From an uncultured Neptuniibacter sp. (lineage in GTDB: Bacteria > Pseudomonadota > Gammaproteobacteria > Pseudomonadales > Balneatricaceae): DNA of 64,000 nucleotides. The notes beneath the pieces were generated by a model. The model was not told where the DNA came from and searched no databases. It worked only from the letters and a program-made list of their open reading frames with translations. Location of the stretch: the NCBI RefSeq assembly GCF_947498015.1, contig NZ_CANMIR010000002.1:344676-408675 (forward strand), read 5' to 3'. Positions 38,269 through 48,026 of this stretch are shown here, one piece after another. The position numbers and the translations under genes were made by a program. The stretch's first letter is position 1. Each line of letters opens with the position of its first letter.

Positions 38269-38916
38269 TCATAGCAAGTCACCCAAACTGACTACAAATT
38301 CAACATTATGTTTATCACAGTATGATTTCCATCCGGCAAACTCAGTCCACTGGCTGACAAAAACAAAATCTAGCCCTGCGTTAGCAGAAGCCTCGTGATC
38401 ATATCGGCTATCCCCAATAAATAAGGCAGGCCTCGCAATACACCCTGCCTGTAACTCACGTGTCAGGATCTCATCTTTAGTATCGGGACTACCATAGATA
38501 CCGCCATCAAATAATTGATCCAAACCTTTTTCAGAAAAGACCTCCCGTAGTTCAGCCTGGTCACCACCTGATACGATACACCACGACGTTGATGACGTTT
38601 GTTCGCGCAACTCATATAACCCGGAATCAATCTCGCATTCGATAAGACCCTGGCGAACCTTACGCGCGTATATTTCAAGCAACTCATCTAGACCCGGTCC
38701 GCTAGCGCCCGAAGTCACAAGTTGATTCAAAAAAAATTCAAATTTTCTGTAACGCGAGACACCACCATTCGCAACATGATGATCAACCAATGCCTTTGCA
38801 GGGCCCTCGCCATAGGACAGAGCCGCCTCGTAAAACGCCTTGGTTTTTACCTTGTTAGAGTTGAGTACAACACCATCACAGTCAAAAACCAGACAGCTAT
38901 AATCTTTAATTTTCAC
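38269..38916 (-). CDS. HAD-superfamily phosphatase paired with a KdsB-like gene
   Basis: 215-residue HAD hydrolase: motif I VFDCDGVVLNSNKVK, motif II IVSGGDQAEL, a conserved Lys in SPDTKDEI and motif IV FIGDSRYDHEAS. A helical cap lies between motifs I and II, as in the phosphoglycolate/beta-phosphoglucomutase type and unlike the capless KdsC family. Its ATG overlaps the stop of the cytidylyltransferase gene (ATGA), so both are made together and it probably removes phosphate from a sugar acid precursor. Substrate unknown. Confidence 0.8.
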   Translation of the reverse strand: MKIKDYSCLVFDCDGVVLNSNKVKTKAFYEAALSYGEGPAKALVDHHVANGGVSRYRKFEFFLNQLVTSGASGPGLDELLEIYARKVRQGLIECEIDSGLYELREQTSSTSWCIVSGGDQAELREVFSEKGLDQLFDGGIYGSPDTKDEILTRELQAGCIARPALFIGDSRYDHEASANAGLDFVFVSQWTEFAGWKSYCDKHNVEFVVSLGDLL

Positions 38917-39653
38917 AAACCATACTTCCGTTTCAAGGCCAGTTCCACACCGGCTACATCCTCAGGAACATCCACAGCGAGGCTACCTGGTTGCGTTTCA
39001 ACCATTAGAACTCGTTTACCCAATTCAAGGAAGCGCAAAATTTCTATATCTTCAGAGTGCTCCAACGCAGATTTCCTGCCAAAATTCTTAAACGTACGCA
39101 GTTCCTCACTGGTAAATGCATAGATGCACACCTGTTTTTTATACCGTGTAGGTGCATTGTCTCGGTCTTTATAACCTGGAATTGCCACTCGGGACATGTA
39201 AACAAGCTCATCTCGCTCGTTTGATATAACTTTTGGAATATTTACACTTGAGGGGGTTTCATCATCTGAAAGCCAGCTATACCCATTAATAACCATCTCC
39301 ATGTGATCAAGTTTAGCATTTCTGATTTTAAGAATATCATCTGAATTAACCAGAGGTTCGTCCCCCTGAACATTTATAAAAAGATCAGCTTCAATCTGCT
39401 CTGAGGCTTCTGCAAGCCTGTCCGTACCAGTCAGGGCACACGTGCTGGTCATTACCGGCTTGAAGCCAGATGCACGAACAACTTCTGCAATACGCTCATC
39501 ATCAGTGGCTATATACACATTTTCAGCACCGACAGCTTTGCCAGAAAGCTCAGCCACCCAAAGAATCATCGGTTTTCCAAGAAGGGGCACCATAGGCTTA
39601 CCAGGGTAGCGGCTAGACGCATACCTAGCAGGAATTATCACTACGCTTCTCAT
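38913..39653 (-). CDS. CMP-Kdo synthetase-like cytidylyltransferase (KdsB family)
   Basis: 246 residues with the KdsB pattern: IIPARYASSRYPGKPMVPLLGKPMI, NVYIATDDERIAE, the TGTDRLAEA signature, NVQGDEPL, YKKQVCIYAFT and a C-terminal SLAVDVPEDV. The family activates Kdo with CTP. The true housekeeping kdsB should lie elsewhere (usually by lpxK), so this is an accessory copy specialised for Kdo or a related octulosonate in the surface polymer. No kdsA or kdsD accompanies it in the window. Confidence 0.85.
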   Translation of the reverse strand: MRSVVIIPARYASSRYPGKPMVPLLGKPMILWVAELSGKAVGAENVYIATDDERIAEVVRASGFKPVMTSTCALTGTDRLAEASEQIEADLFINVQGDEPLVNSDDILKIRNAKLDHMEMVINGYSWLSDDETPSSVNIPKVISNERDELVYMSRVAIPGYKDRDNAPTRYKKQVCIYAFTSEELRTFKNFGRKSALEHSEDIEILRFLELGKRVLMVETQPGSLAVDVPEDVAGVELALKRKYGL

Positions 39654-39856
39654 AAATCAGACCTTTAAACAGAGGTTATAAAAAGGAAGCGACTAACACT
39701 TCCAATACTCAACTAATAGCTGAAACCGATTAACGAAACACTAAAATATAAACATATTAATAAAAACCATATTTATGCAAGCAAAAACACAGTCAACACA
39801 TACCAAAACAACACAGAAACAAAAAAACCTAAAATCTATAGCTGTATCAATATGAT

Positions 39857-41824
39857 TTAAATATCTTCATTTAGCATAGTTAATAGACGATTAAACTTTG
39901 AACGAACAAACCATGGACGCAAATGATCTTTATCACTGTAGATTGGCATACCATTATCAGCAAGATTATAGCATTGCTCGTCAGGACAGATGACATTAGA
40001 TGATTCAAACACTTCCACGTTCTTTTGTAGTAGACTTTCTCTCATTTCGCGCACCAAACTTAACTGATGTTCATCAATTCTAAACTCAGACACTTTAGGA
40101 GATTGCATATGCTGTACAGATAGCGGCCTAGCACTTATTAAATCAGTCAATATAACTTTAGGATCAAACAAATGACTCTCAGGATTATCCAGTATCACAA
40201 TGACACGATACTTTTCAGCCAAATTAGAAACAAAATCATAAAAAGAAGCTTTAGCTAAAGCTTTACCTTCATCAGTAGTTAGAGGTATTTTTTCACTACC
40301 ACTTCGATAATAGTAATCGTATTTTTCTCCATTTCGACCATCGATAAGATAACGATTAAATGCCGCTGAAATAACAACGGTATTTATAGAATTTTGACTA
40401 AGAACCTCTTCAAATCTGTAAAATAAGCGATGACAATTACCATCAACTTTAGGAATAGGAGGACAACCACCACCTGTAATGAATACTGATGGCAAATTTA
40501 CTGCTCCAGCAATCAGGGGGCCATATTGCTCAACATGCGAGTCACCTAGAAAAACAAATTTAGGATCAACAGTAACATTTGAAAAAACAAAGCCTCCAGA
40601 CATAAGCATGGACTTTTTCAATAAACCCGGATAATCCCAATCTTTAATCGCTGACTCGACTAATGTTATTTTGCTATGACGCCCCTGATATCCATTATTA
40701 AAAAAAACCATCCCTCCCAAAAAACCGATAAAAGACATACCGAAAATCAATAAAACAACGACCCTACCATTACTAACATTTTTCTTAATAGGATATTCGA
40801 TGAAATAATAGGTTAATGCAGCCAGAAGCACCGACAACAAAACGGACAATAACGCCCATAGAAAATTTATCTGCCCTTGAATAATATGAACAAATGAAAG
40901 TACAGGCCAATGCCACAAATACAGCGGAAAGCTAATCAAACCAACCCAGACCAAGACAGGATTAGTTAAAAAAACACGTCCGAAATAGCTATTCTGTGAA
41001 ACAGATATTAAAATAATACTTGAAAGAACTGGTATCAGAGTCCAAAAACTTGGGAAAGCGAAGCTTGAATTCATAAAAAATATAAAATAAAAAACAGATA
41101 ACAAACTAAGAAATGAAAGCACATCAAGCAAAGAATTTGTGGATAAAATTCTAGATAAAACATTCCTTTTTGAAACAACAATTAAATTAGTTTTCTTAGA
41201 AACCAAGAAAGCCAAGATGGCTCCAGACAACAACTCCCAACTTCTAAGAATTGGGTTATAGAAGGCGCCCTCAGAGTTACTTCCAACTAGAAAGATCCCA
41301 AGCATAAACGACGTGAACGCCATAAGAAGGATCGCATACAAAGATGGAAGAAAACCCCTCCAAATCACCGTAAAAAGAAAAGGCCATAAAAGGTAAAATT
41401 GTTCTTCAATGGCTAAACTCCACAGATGAAGTAATGGTTTAGTATTGCTAACTCCATCAAAATAACCGCTTTCTGACCATAAGACAAAATTGGATACAAA
41501 TCCAGCACCTGCAAGAATATGTTTACCGAGCAAGCGATATTCACTAGATAACAAAGAAAACCATGCAACCGTGATAACGGTGGCTAAAACAATTATGATT
41601 GAGGGAAATAACCTCCTTATACGGCGCTGATAAAATCCAACAACATTGACAGCTCCTTTATCAACTTCCTCGATAAGTAAGCTAGTTATAAGAAAACCAC
41701 TTATAACAAAGAAGATATCAACACCGATAAAACCACCAGGGACAATTTTTGGAAATGCGTGATACAAGACCACAGACATTACTGCCAAAGCCCTAAGCCC
41801 ATCAATTTCTCTTCTATACTGCAT
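39857..41824 (-). CDS. OafA/YrhL-type acyltransferase with C-terminal SGNH domain
   Basis: 655-residue O-acetylase of surface polysaccharide. N-terminal acyltransferase-3 domain of about ten membrane helices with the family opening REIDGLRALAVMSVVLYH and GVDIFFVISGFLI, an RRIRRLFPS motif, and WSLAIEEQFYLLWP. A periplasmic SGNH-like domain follows from about residue 390 (FLGDSHVEQYG as block I, DKDHLRP near the end as the His block). Such proteins acetylate O-antigen sugars from cytoplasmic acetyl-CoA. Preceded by a roughly 200-bp AT-rich gap with no gene. Confidence 0.9.
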   Translation of the reverse strand: MQYRREIDGLRALAVMSVVLYHAFPKIVPGGFIGVDIFFVISGFLITSLLIEEVDKGAVNVVGFYQRRIRRLFPSIIIVLATVITVAWFSLLSSEYRLLGKHILAGAGFVSNFVLWSESGYFDGVSNTKPLLHLWSLAIEEQFYLLWPFLFTVIWRGFLPSLYAILLMAFTSFMLGIFLVGSNSEGAFYNPILRSWELLSGAILAFLVSKKTNLIVVSKRNVLSRILSTNSLLDVLSFLSLLSVFYFIFFMNSSFAFPSFWTLIPVLSSIILISVSQNSYFGRVFLTNPVLVWVGLISFPLYLWHWPVLSFVHIIQGQINFLWALLSVLLSVLLAALTYYFIEYPIKKNVSNGRVVVLLIFGMSFIGFLGGMVFFNNGYQGRHSKITLVESAIKDWDYPGLLKKSMLMSGGFVFSNVTVDPKFVFLGDSHVEQYGPLIAGAVNLPSVFITGGGCPPIPKVDGNCHRLFYRFEEVLSQNSINTVVISAAFNRYLIDGRNGEKYDYYYRSGSEKIPLTTDEGKALAKASFYDFVSNLAEKYRVIVILDNPESHLFDPKVILTDLISARPLSVQHMQSPKVSEFRIDEHQLSLVREMRESLLQKNVEVFESSNVICPDEQCYNLADNGMPIYSDKDHLRPWFVRSKFNRLLTMLNEDI

Positions 41825-41871
41825 TGGACACTTGATAAGAAATTAAAACAACATTATAAATTAACTTATAA

Positions 41872-43482
41872 TCATAAAGCATAAACAGATTTTACAGGCA
41901 AACTATAAAGAGTTGGTGTTATAGCTATTAATGGCAAAGCGCCCCCAGACGATTGGTACAATGAAAGCAATCTTTGCATTTCAATGCATCTAGGGTCAGC
42001 CGCGTGGAACCCATCAAATCCTGCTAAAAATATTTTATCTGCATGCCCTGAAGTTGCAGTAGCCAAAGCATAAGAAATAACCAACGGCGAAGGGGACTGA
42101 CAATACAATTCATTGAAAGAAAATACATCTGGTGAAATAGATAGACCGAAATCTAGGACATCCTTATTTAATAAAGCATTACGAACATCATCAGGTAACA
42201 TTGAATATGGTGTTATTAAAGGTTGAGGTAAGTTAACGTGAAGATCACAGTCAGCAAGGAGTCGAACAGGATGACAAGCGATTCTGTAATCAATTAAATC
42301 GGCACAGATTTCACGTTGAGTATTCAGAGCGACAACAATTGGTTTTCTTCTTCTTATGAAGTTTTCAATTGCATTACTGTGCTTGGAGGCTCCCGGACCA
42401 GTACCAAGGATCAAAACTTCTCTTCCCTCTAGGTCACTTCTTGGACACCAAGTGCCTCTAGGGTTACCATGGTAAAAATTTCGTGCTGCGTCTAAAGTAT
42501 CAAGATCAAACTTTTTCCCACCCTCTTGCTTCAGATGATTTATCACAGCCATAAGATCATCATCATCATATCTAGAGTCACTGAGCATTTCTTGTATATA
42601 AGAGGGATGAATAGAATATTTACCGGCTAAATAATAATAAGAGTTTGTGCCCCACCCAAAATCTGACTGCATTTCTTTAAAGTATTCACGGACCAGTTTA
42701 GCTAATGGCACTAAGTTTATTGACGCCGAACGACGATCTGCAACTTCAATTGCGAGCTCTTCTGTGCGAGCATTACCTGGGCCTCTGCCCATTCCCGTCA
42801 CTGTGGAATCGACCCAATTTGCTCCAACCTCAAGCGCTGACAAAGTATTCGCTTGAGCTAGACTAAGGTTGTCATGTGTATGGATTCCTATTTCACCAGA
42901 CCATTCAGACCTAAGCCAACTGATAATTTCAGTCACCTGTGCGGGACGCATACTCCCCATGCTATCCGCAAAATAAAGCACGTCAATTTTAAACTCTGAA
43001 GCAGCCTTAGCTACTTTTCTAATTTCACTCTTTGTTCTTTCTGCTATTTGCATGAGGTTGAATCCAACTTGGTAGCCTCGGCTTTTCAACCAATTCGCAC
43101 AGGGAAGTACAGTGAAAAACTCATGTATATGACAGGCAATACGCACTAGATCAACTGGGGACTCTGAACAAGGCTGGGGAAATAGTTTACTGAGTAACTC
43201 AATTTGATTATTAACATCCGTGAGTTCACTGGCATTAACCATCACAGAAACATCCAACACAGGAGGAATATCTAGTGAGCGTAGGAATTCATCAGTTGAA
43301 TGCGCACACGCCCCCTTGAAAGAACTATTTATCGTTGTCCTAAAGCCCAACTCAACAATATCAACACCCGCTACAGGCATAGCCTGAAGGTATTGACGAA
43401 TCAACTCTTGAGAAAAATCCCATGAGTTATAATACCCCCCATCTCTTAGGGTACAATCCACCAACACAATGTTATTACTCAT
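41872..43482 (-). CDS. DRE-TIM metallolyase-like aldolase with a fused C-terminal domain
   Basis: 536 residues. The N-terminal part (1-290) is an HMGL/4-hydroxy-2-oxovalerate aldolase-type barrel: VDCTLRDGGYYNSWDF (Arg13, Asp14), metal-binding HTHDN (His201, His203), and TGMGRGPGNARTEEL. A linker leads to a second domain (about 345-536). It starts LEGREVLILGTGPGASKH and ends DKIFLAGFDGFHA, a Rossmann-like pattern resembling MptE/Maf-type DUF115 domains. The barrel should cleave or condense a 2-keto acid with an aldehyde. The product in this locus is unknown, but a keto-sugar acid branch is plausible. No close functional precedent is known to me. Confidence 0.72.
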   Translation of the reverse strand: MSNNIVLVDCTLRDGGYYNSWDFSQELIRQYLQAMPVAGVDIVELGFRTTINSSFKGACAHSTDEFLRSLDIPPVLDVSVMVNASELTDVNNQIELLSKLFPQPCSESPVDLVRIACHIHEFFTVLPCANWLKSRGYQVGFNLMQIAERTKSEIRKVAKAASEFKIDVLYFADSMGSMRPAQVTEIISWLRSEWSGEIGIHTHDNLSLAQANTLSALEVGANWVDSTVTGMGRGPGNARTEELAIEVADRRSASINLVPLAKLVREYFKEMQSDFGWGTNSYYYLAGKYSIHPSYIQEMLSDSRYDDDDLMAVINHLKQEGGKKFDLDTLDAARNFYHGNPRGTWCPRSDLEGREVLILGTGPGASKHSNAIENFIRRRKPIVVALNTQREICADLIDYRIACHPVRLLADCDLHVNLPQPLITPYSMLPDDVRNALLNKDVLDFGLSISPDVFSFNELYCQSPSPLVISYALATATSGHADKIFLAGFDGFHAADPRCIEMQRLLSLYQSSGGALPLIAITPTLYSLPVKSVYAL

Positions 43483-43503
43483 ACGTTCCTCACAGGGTTT
43501 ACA

Positions 43504-44766
43504 TCAAACTCTAAAAAACTTAGCCTTTATTAAAAAACAAACAAACAAAGAAACAAAAAAGGCCATACCAACAAAAAAATATGAAAAGACATTGCCAGAA
43601 AAAAACATAATAAAATATTGAAAGAAAAATAGCGAAAAAACGCAATCTACCAACAGACTCCTGACATATAACCGCCTGAACACATACGATAATAAAAATA
43701 CAAGCAGGACCAAAAACACACCCAAAGAACCAGCATCATATATCGTATCCAAATAAAGACCAAGAAACTGGGTCGACAAATACCCAAAATAAGATTCCCA
43801 TAATTCACCTTTGGATGCCACTTCGACACCCAAACCTTTTAAAGCAAAGAACATTGATGAAAGATACCCATTAAACCCTCCTAAGAGAGGAGCCTCCATC
43901 TCACGGAGTATATGAATTGTATTATCTATCCAAGATCCAAAGTAGTATAAGACAGAAAAAGTTATTACATCCAAATCAGAACCCGACTCAACATAAACCC
44001 ACCAACTGGAGTAACCATCAAACCTTGAAACCGTAATAAATGAAAATACAATAAGCACCATCACTAGAGCCAAAAGAATACTCACAGTCAAAAACAACCG
44101 TTGTTTTCTACTAAATAGCTCATAATACCTAATAAACAAAAGTAGCAAAGATGCAACATAGTAGAAAAGCCCTGATCTGGAAAACCCAGTCATGCTTAAC
44201 ATAGGAATATTGAAACTGACAAAAAAAAGCATACATGCCAGTAGAATTCTTCCTTGCAAATAGTAATAAAAACATAAGCAAAGCGACAGCCAAGCAAACA
44301 AAGAGAAAAACCGAAAAACAAAAGACCCCTTTGACAAAGCTGATTGAGCTAAGTAATCGCCAGCAAGACCGGCATTTTTATATTCTGTTATTGAAACGTC
44401 ACTTTCCCCAATAAAACCAACCCCACCATAGATCAACAATATGTTATACAACAAGCCCATAACACCAATTAAAATAAGAAAATAAGCAAGGTTAACTACA
44501 CCACCTCCACCCTCTGGTAATAATGGCTGAACCTTTATCCCACATTTAACTTTTGGAAAAAGCAAAAATACTAGAGCCGTAAAAAAGGCAGGAATCGACA
44601 AAACTATAAATAGGTCGAGTAAGCCCTGAAATTCATAATCCGGATAGATAAACAGAGAGCTGCAAATAGAAGCAAAGACACACCCAAATAGAATTGACCT
44701 AATCTTACTAAAAGGAAGCTGACTAAGCGCCAGTAATAAGAAAACAACGGCCAATGCTAACTTCAT
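43504..44766 (-). CDS. wzy: Wzy-like O-antigen polymerase
   Basis: 420-residue integral membrane protein with about eleven to twelve hydrophobic segments and a larger periplasmic loop around residues 245-330 (SRFDGYSSWWVYVESG...GGFNGYLSSMFFALKGLG). This is the topology of oligosaccharide repeat-unit polymerases, whose sequences are too divergent for motif-level proof. It lies between two transferase-type genes and no other polymerase candidate occurs in the cluster. An O-antigen ligase (WaaL) is a less likely alternative. Confidence 0.7.
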   Translation of the reverse strand: MKLALAVVFLLLALSQLPFSKIRSILFGCVFASICSSLFIYPDYEFQGLLDLFIVLSIPAFFTALVFLLFPKVKCGIKVQPLLPEGGGGVVNLAYFLILIGVMGLLYNILLIYGGVGFIGESDVSITEYKNAGLAGDYLAQSALSKGSFVFRFFSLFAWLSLCLCFYYYLQGRILLACMLFFVSFNIPMLSMTGFSRSGLFYYVASLLLLFIRYYELFSRKQRLFLTVSILLALVMVLIVFSFITVSRFDGYSSWWVYVESGSDLDVITFSVLYYFGSWIDNTIHILREMEAPLLGGFNGYLSSMFFALKGLGVEVASKGELWESYFGYLSTQFLGLYLDTIYDAGSLGVFLVLLVFLLSYVFRRLYVRSLLVDCVFSLFFFQYFIMFFSGNVFSYFFVGMAFFVSLFVCFLIKAKFFRV

Positions 44767-44768
44767 AG

Positions 44769-46127
44769 TTATGATTTCTCTGGGCGAATGAAGACACTAG
44801 TCCGCTTTACATTTATCTGATCTTTTCTGCCACCCAAGGAACACCACAATTTAATAATTTCATGCCTGTCTGGCCAAACAAATTTGCCTATAGCTCCTCG
44901 GGAGCGATTGAAATTATGATATTTGTCCCTTAGTACATCTTTAGCTGCTAGATACAAATAATCGCGATTAAGGCCAAGTTTAGTACGATGAGGTTGTATT
45001 TCTTCAAAAAACTCTGATATATCCTGTGCCAGTTCAGTAGTAGCCTCTCCCAGAGATGATATGTTATGTATGTATTTCTTTATAATTGAATTATCAGAAT
45101 CCGTTAGATGACTGTTTTCGAAAAATTCAATCAGGTTCTGCTTCACATCTTCCTTAGTAGCCGCCTTCATACCTATTGAACGCAGACCTACTACTCCCTC
45201 GCCTTCTTCTTCAGGAAAAGGAACAAAGTTTATATGAGGCTTACCCAGGAGTTCTGCTTCCAAACCTGTTGTACATTCTGAATGAATAACCAATGATGCA
45301 TCCCTCATAACGCGATGAACATCCCCTTGCTTTTCAACAATCAGGTTATCTAAATTTTCAAAGTTTTTAATATACCATTCTTCGTTCTCAGCAGGGTGCG
45401 GCCTGAACTTGAATTGAATATCAGGAAAACTAAGGCAAGTATTTGCCACCATGTCGACGAATTCAATAAAGTCCTTGGCTGATACTGCCCACCTTTTATA
45501 CATACTAGAGATTATTTCCTCTCTAGTTCGTCGCTCAGATTCTCCACCTTCACAGCGAATTTCGAACATTCTCCTGCTCAAAGCAGTTGGGTCATCGGGA
45601 ACAGTATTAACATTAGAAAAACGTGAATTTATTAAAACATAGCTACTCATGACATCTTTATTATCAGGTTTATCATAAGCCTGAGCATAGATATCAAATC
45701 TTGGGCAACCTAAAATTCTACCTTTATCGATCCAAGTACAGTCTTTAAAAAGGTCATACTGAGCCTGACCCCAAAAGTAGACTTTATGGATAGCTTTTTT
45801 TTCAAACAACTCTTCTGGGTATGCTAATTTCGTTTCTCTTTCGTAATCATTGACTTTAAACGCACCACCTTCATCATGAAAATAAAAGACTTTTCCTTTA
45901 GCTCTTGCAATTTCTTCAAGAAACATCTTATCAAATTTAGATCTCCCTGAAGTACCTCCCAAACGACCAACAAGAACACCGCCAGTTTTTGCATAGGATC
46001 TCCGTACTTTGTGGGCACTACCCAAGAAGCTTGCAACTCCACGCTCTGATAGTTTCTTGGCTAAAATTAAGCGCCATTCCAAATCTCTTCTTGGTGAATC
46101 TATGATATGCGATGCTATTTTTTTCAA
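44769..46127 (-). CDS. Surface-carbohydrate biosynthesis protein, GT-B/CDP-glycerol-transferase-like
   Basis: 452 residues, start TTG at 46127 with AAAGGA 7 bp upstream. Motifs: VFYFHDEGGAF, KFRPHPAENEEWY, then VIHSECTTGLEAELLGKPHINFVPFPE. The HP and S-x2-TG-x2-EA blocks are those of the C-terminal donor domain of CDP-glycerol/KpsS-type GT-B enzymes and of the family annotated as surface carbohydrate biosynthesis protein. No membrane segment. I infer a cytoplasmic glycosyltransferase in repeat-unit assembly; the sugar is unknown. Confidence 0.65.
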   Translation of the reverse strand: MKKIASHIIDSPRRDLEWRLILAKKLSERGVASFLGSAHKVRRSYAKTGGVLVGRLGGTSGRSKFDKMFLEEIARAKGKVFYFHDEGGAFKVNDYERETKLAYPEELFEKKAIHKVYFWGQAQYDLFKDCTWIDKGRILGCPRFDIYAQAYDKPDNKDVMSSYVLINSRFSNVNTVPDDPTALSRRMFEIRCEGGESERRTREEIISSMYKRWAVSAKDFIEFVDMVANTCLSFPDIQFKFRPHPAENEEWYIKNFENLDNLIVEKQGDVHRVMRDASLVIHSECTTGLEAELLGKPHINFVPFPEEEGEGVVGLRSIGMKAATKEDVKQNLIEFFENSHLTDSDNSIIKKYIHNISSLGEATTELAQDISEFFEEIQPHRTKLGLNRDYLYLAAKDVLRDKYHNFNRSRGAIGKFVWPDRHEIIKLWCSLGGRKDQINVKRTSVFIRPEKS

Positions 46128-46185
46128 TGTTTTTCCTTTAGATTTTCATAATAAGTTAATATCAATATTTTCATTAAGACATGAT

Positions 46186-48000
46186 TTATAAAGACTGTTT
46201 ATTGATATAACTTAGGAGTTTAGAATTATCTTTACTTCTAAGCTCTTTATATTCTCCAAACTCTGCAATCTGACCATCTTCGACTACGATAACGTAATCA
46301 ACATTTCGAATAGTTGAGAGCCTATGCGCCACGATAACAATCGTTTTCTGGCCCCGGTATTTATCTATCTGGTGCTGTATTTCGTTCTCAGCCTCCACAT
46401 CTAAAGCACTGGTAGCCTCATCCAGCATCAAGATATCGGGGTCTGAATATAGCTCTCTTGCGATAGCTATTCGTTGTTTTTGTCCACCGGAAATTCTCAT
46501 GCCATTTTCGCCAAGCGGTGTTTTATAACCCAGAGGCATTTTTTGGATCATCTCATGTGCATTTGCTTTTAACGCAGCCTCTTGAACAAGATCTTCCACA
46601 GTGCCCATTCTATTATTCAGGCCTAAACTCATTGTGATATTATTCTCAATGGTGTCATCAAATATAAATCCACCCTGAGAGACATATCCAATGTCTTTCC
46701 GCCACAGCCTATCGGATATTTCTCCGAGCTCTTCTCCCCCTACAGTAATAGAGCCTGAAGTAGGTTGAATGAGCTTCCCAATCATATCGAGTATAGTTGT
46801 TTTACCAGATCCAGAAGGCCCGATGATTGCGATGCTTGCTTTATCTGGAATATTAAAACTAACGCCCTTTAACACAAATTCCTGGTCGTCATTATATCTA
46901 AACCACACATCTTTAAATCCGATAGAAAAACTTTTTGGCAATTGTTTGCAATCTAACTCAATATCTTCATTAAAACCTGTGCTTCTATCTATTTCTTTTG
47001 CAACCGCATTAATACTAGCAGCATTTTCATAAACGGCTTGCTTATGCCTTTGAACAGTAAAAAGTGCATTTGCGGCTTTATATAATAACAATACAGACAC
47101 TATCGCTACATCCATACTTCCGCCAAATAGTGCTGTATAGATTACAAGAATTGAAATTAGCATTAGCAGCAAAACAGATTCTCGTACTGACAAAGTAAAA
47201 GATTCTGCATAACCCGTCTTTTTCTGCAGATTTGCCAGGTTATCAATTTCAGAACTTATCAAATTAGAAACATTTTCAATATTAGCCGTCACCTTAAGAT
47301 ACTTATAAGAACTGAACGACTGAGTGACAAGGCTTGCCAATTTAGCGCTATTTTTTAGCATCCCCATGGAATACTTTTGAACTTTCCCATTGAGAAATTT
47401 AAATAAGGTGAGGACAATACACCCAGCAATCACAATCATCACGCCAAAAGCCCAAGACACAGAGAATGTTGCTATAACAAAGACCACAGCAACCAATAAA
47501 TTTGAGAACAGCTGAGAAAGCAGATAATAACAATATCCAGCCCTATGGCATTGTTCATTGACAAGATTAATAACTTCTCCACTATCTTTCTGGGAATACT
47601 CTTCATATCGGAGAGTCATATAATAAGATATCAGATCTTTTCTTATTAAACTTAAATATATCGACCTCAAATAAGCAGAATAGCTCAGCGATATGAACTG
47701 AAAAACACCTTTAAAAAAGAAAAGAAAAACTATAAGCACTAACAATAAAAGGCTTAGATCAACACCAGCAATTTCACTCTGATTTTGAATGTATTTCAGG
47801 AGATCAGAAATAATAGGCATTTCAATAAAGGGGATTTCACCATCACCGAAAACAACCTGAATAAGGGGAAACAGGGATGCCAACCCAAAAACCTCTAGCA
47901 CCGCTGCTATACACACAAACAAATATGAGAAAAACATCCTAAATCCTATATAAGCATATATTTTATTTAGGAGGCCTAATATATTTACTCTATCAGTCAT
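46186..48000 (-). CDS. ABC transporter with fused membrane and ATPase domains, candidate lipid-linked oligosaccharide flippase (PglK-like)
   Basis: 604-residue half-transporter of the MsbA/PglK class. Six membrane helices occupy about residues 15-320. The ATPase domain follows: Walker A GPSGSGKTT, signature ISGGQKQRIAIAREL, Walker B ILMLDEATSALD, and H-loop VAHRLSTI. In a cluster with Wzy and Wzz but no Wzx-type flippase, a PglK-like role (translocating the undecaprenyl-linked repeat across the inner membrane) is the best inference. A tailoring substrate exporter is possible. Confidence 0.85.
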   Translation of the reverse strand: MTDRVNILGLLNKIYAYIGFRMFFSYLFVCIAAVLEVFGLASLFPLIQVVFGDGEIPFIEMPIISDLLKYIQNQSEIAGVDLSLLLLVLIVFLFFFKGVFQFISLSYSAYLRSIYLSLIRKDLISYYMTLRYEEYSQKDSGEVINLVNEQCHRAGYCYYLLSQLFSNLLVAVVFVIATFSVSWAFGVMIVIAGCIVLTLFKFLNGKVQKYSMGMLKNSAKLASLVTQSFSSYKYLKVTANIENVSNLISSEIDNLANLQKKTGYAESFTLSVRESVLLLMLISILVIYTALFGGSMDVAIVSVLLLYKAANALFTVQRHKQAVYENAASINAVAKEIDRSTGFNEDIELDCKQLPKSFSIGFKDVWFRYNDDQEFVLKGVSFNIPDKASIAIIGPSGSGKTTILDMIGKLIQPTSGSITVGGEELGEISDRLWRKDIGYVSQGGFIFDDTIENNITMSLGLNNRMGTVEDLVQEAALKANAHEMIQKMPLGYKTPLGENGMRISGGQKQRIAIARELYSDPDILMLDEATSALDVEAENEIQHQIDKYRGQKTIVIVAHRLSTIRNVDYVIVVEDGQIAEFGEYKELRSKDNSKLLSYINKQSL

Positions 48001-48026
48001 AATAAGCTCTTTATAGAGTAAAAAAA

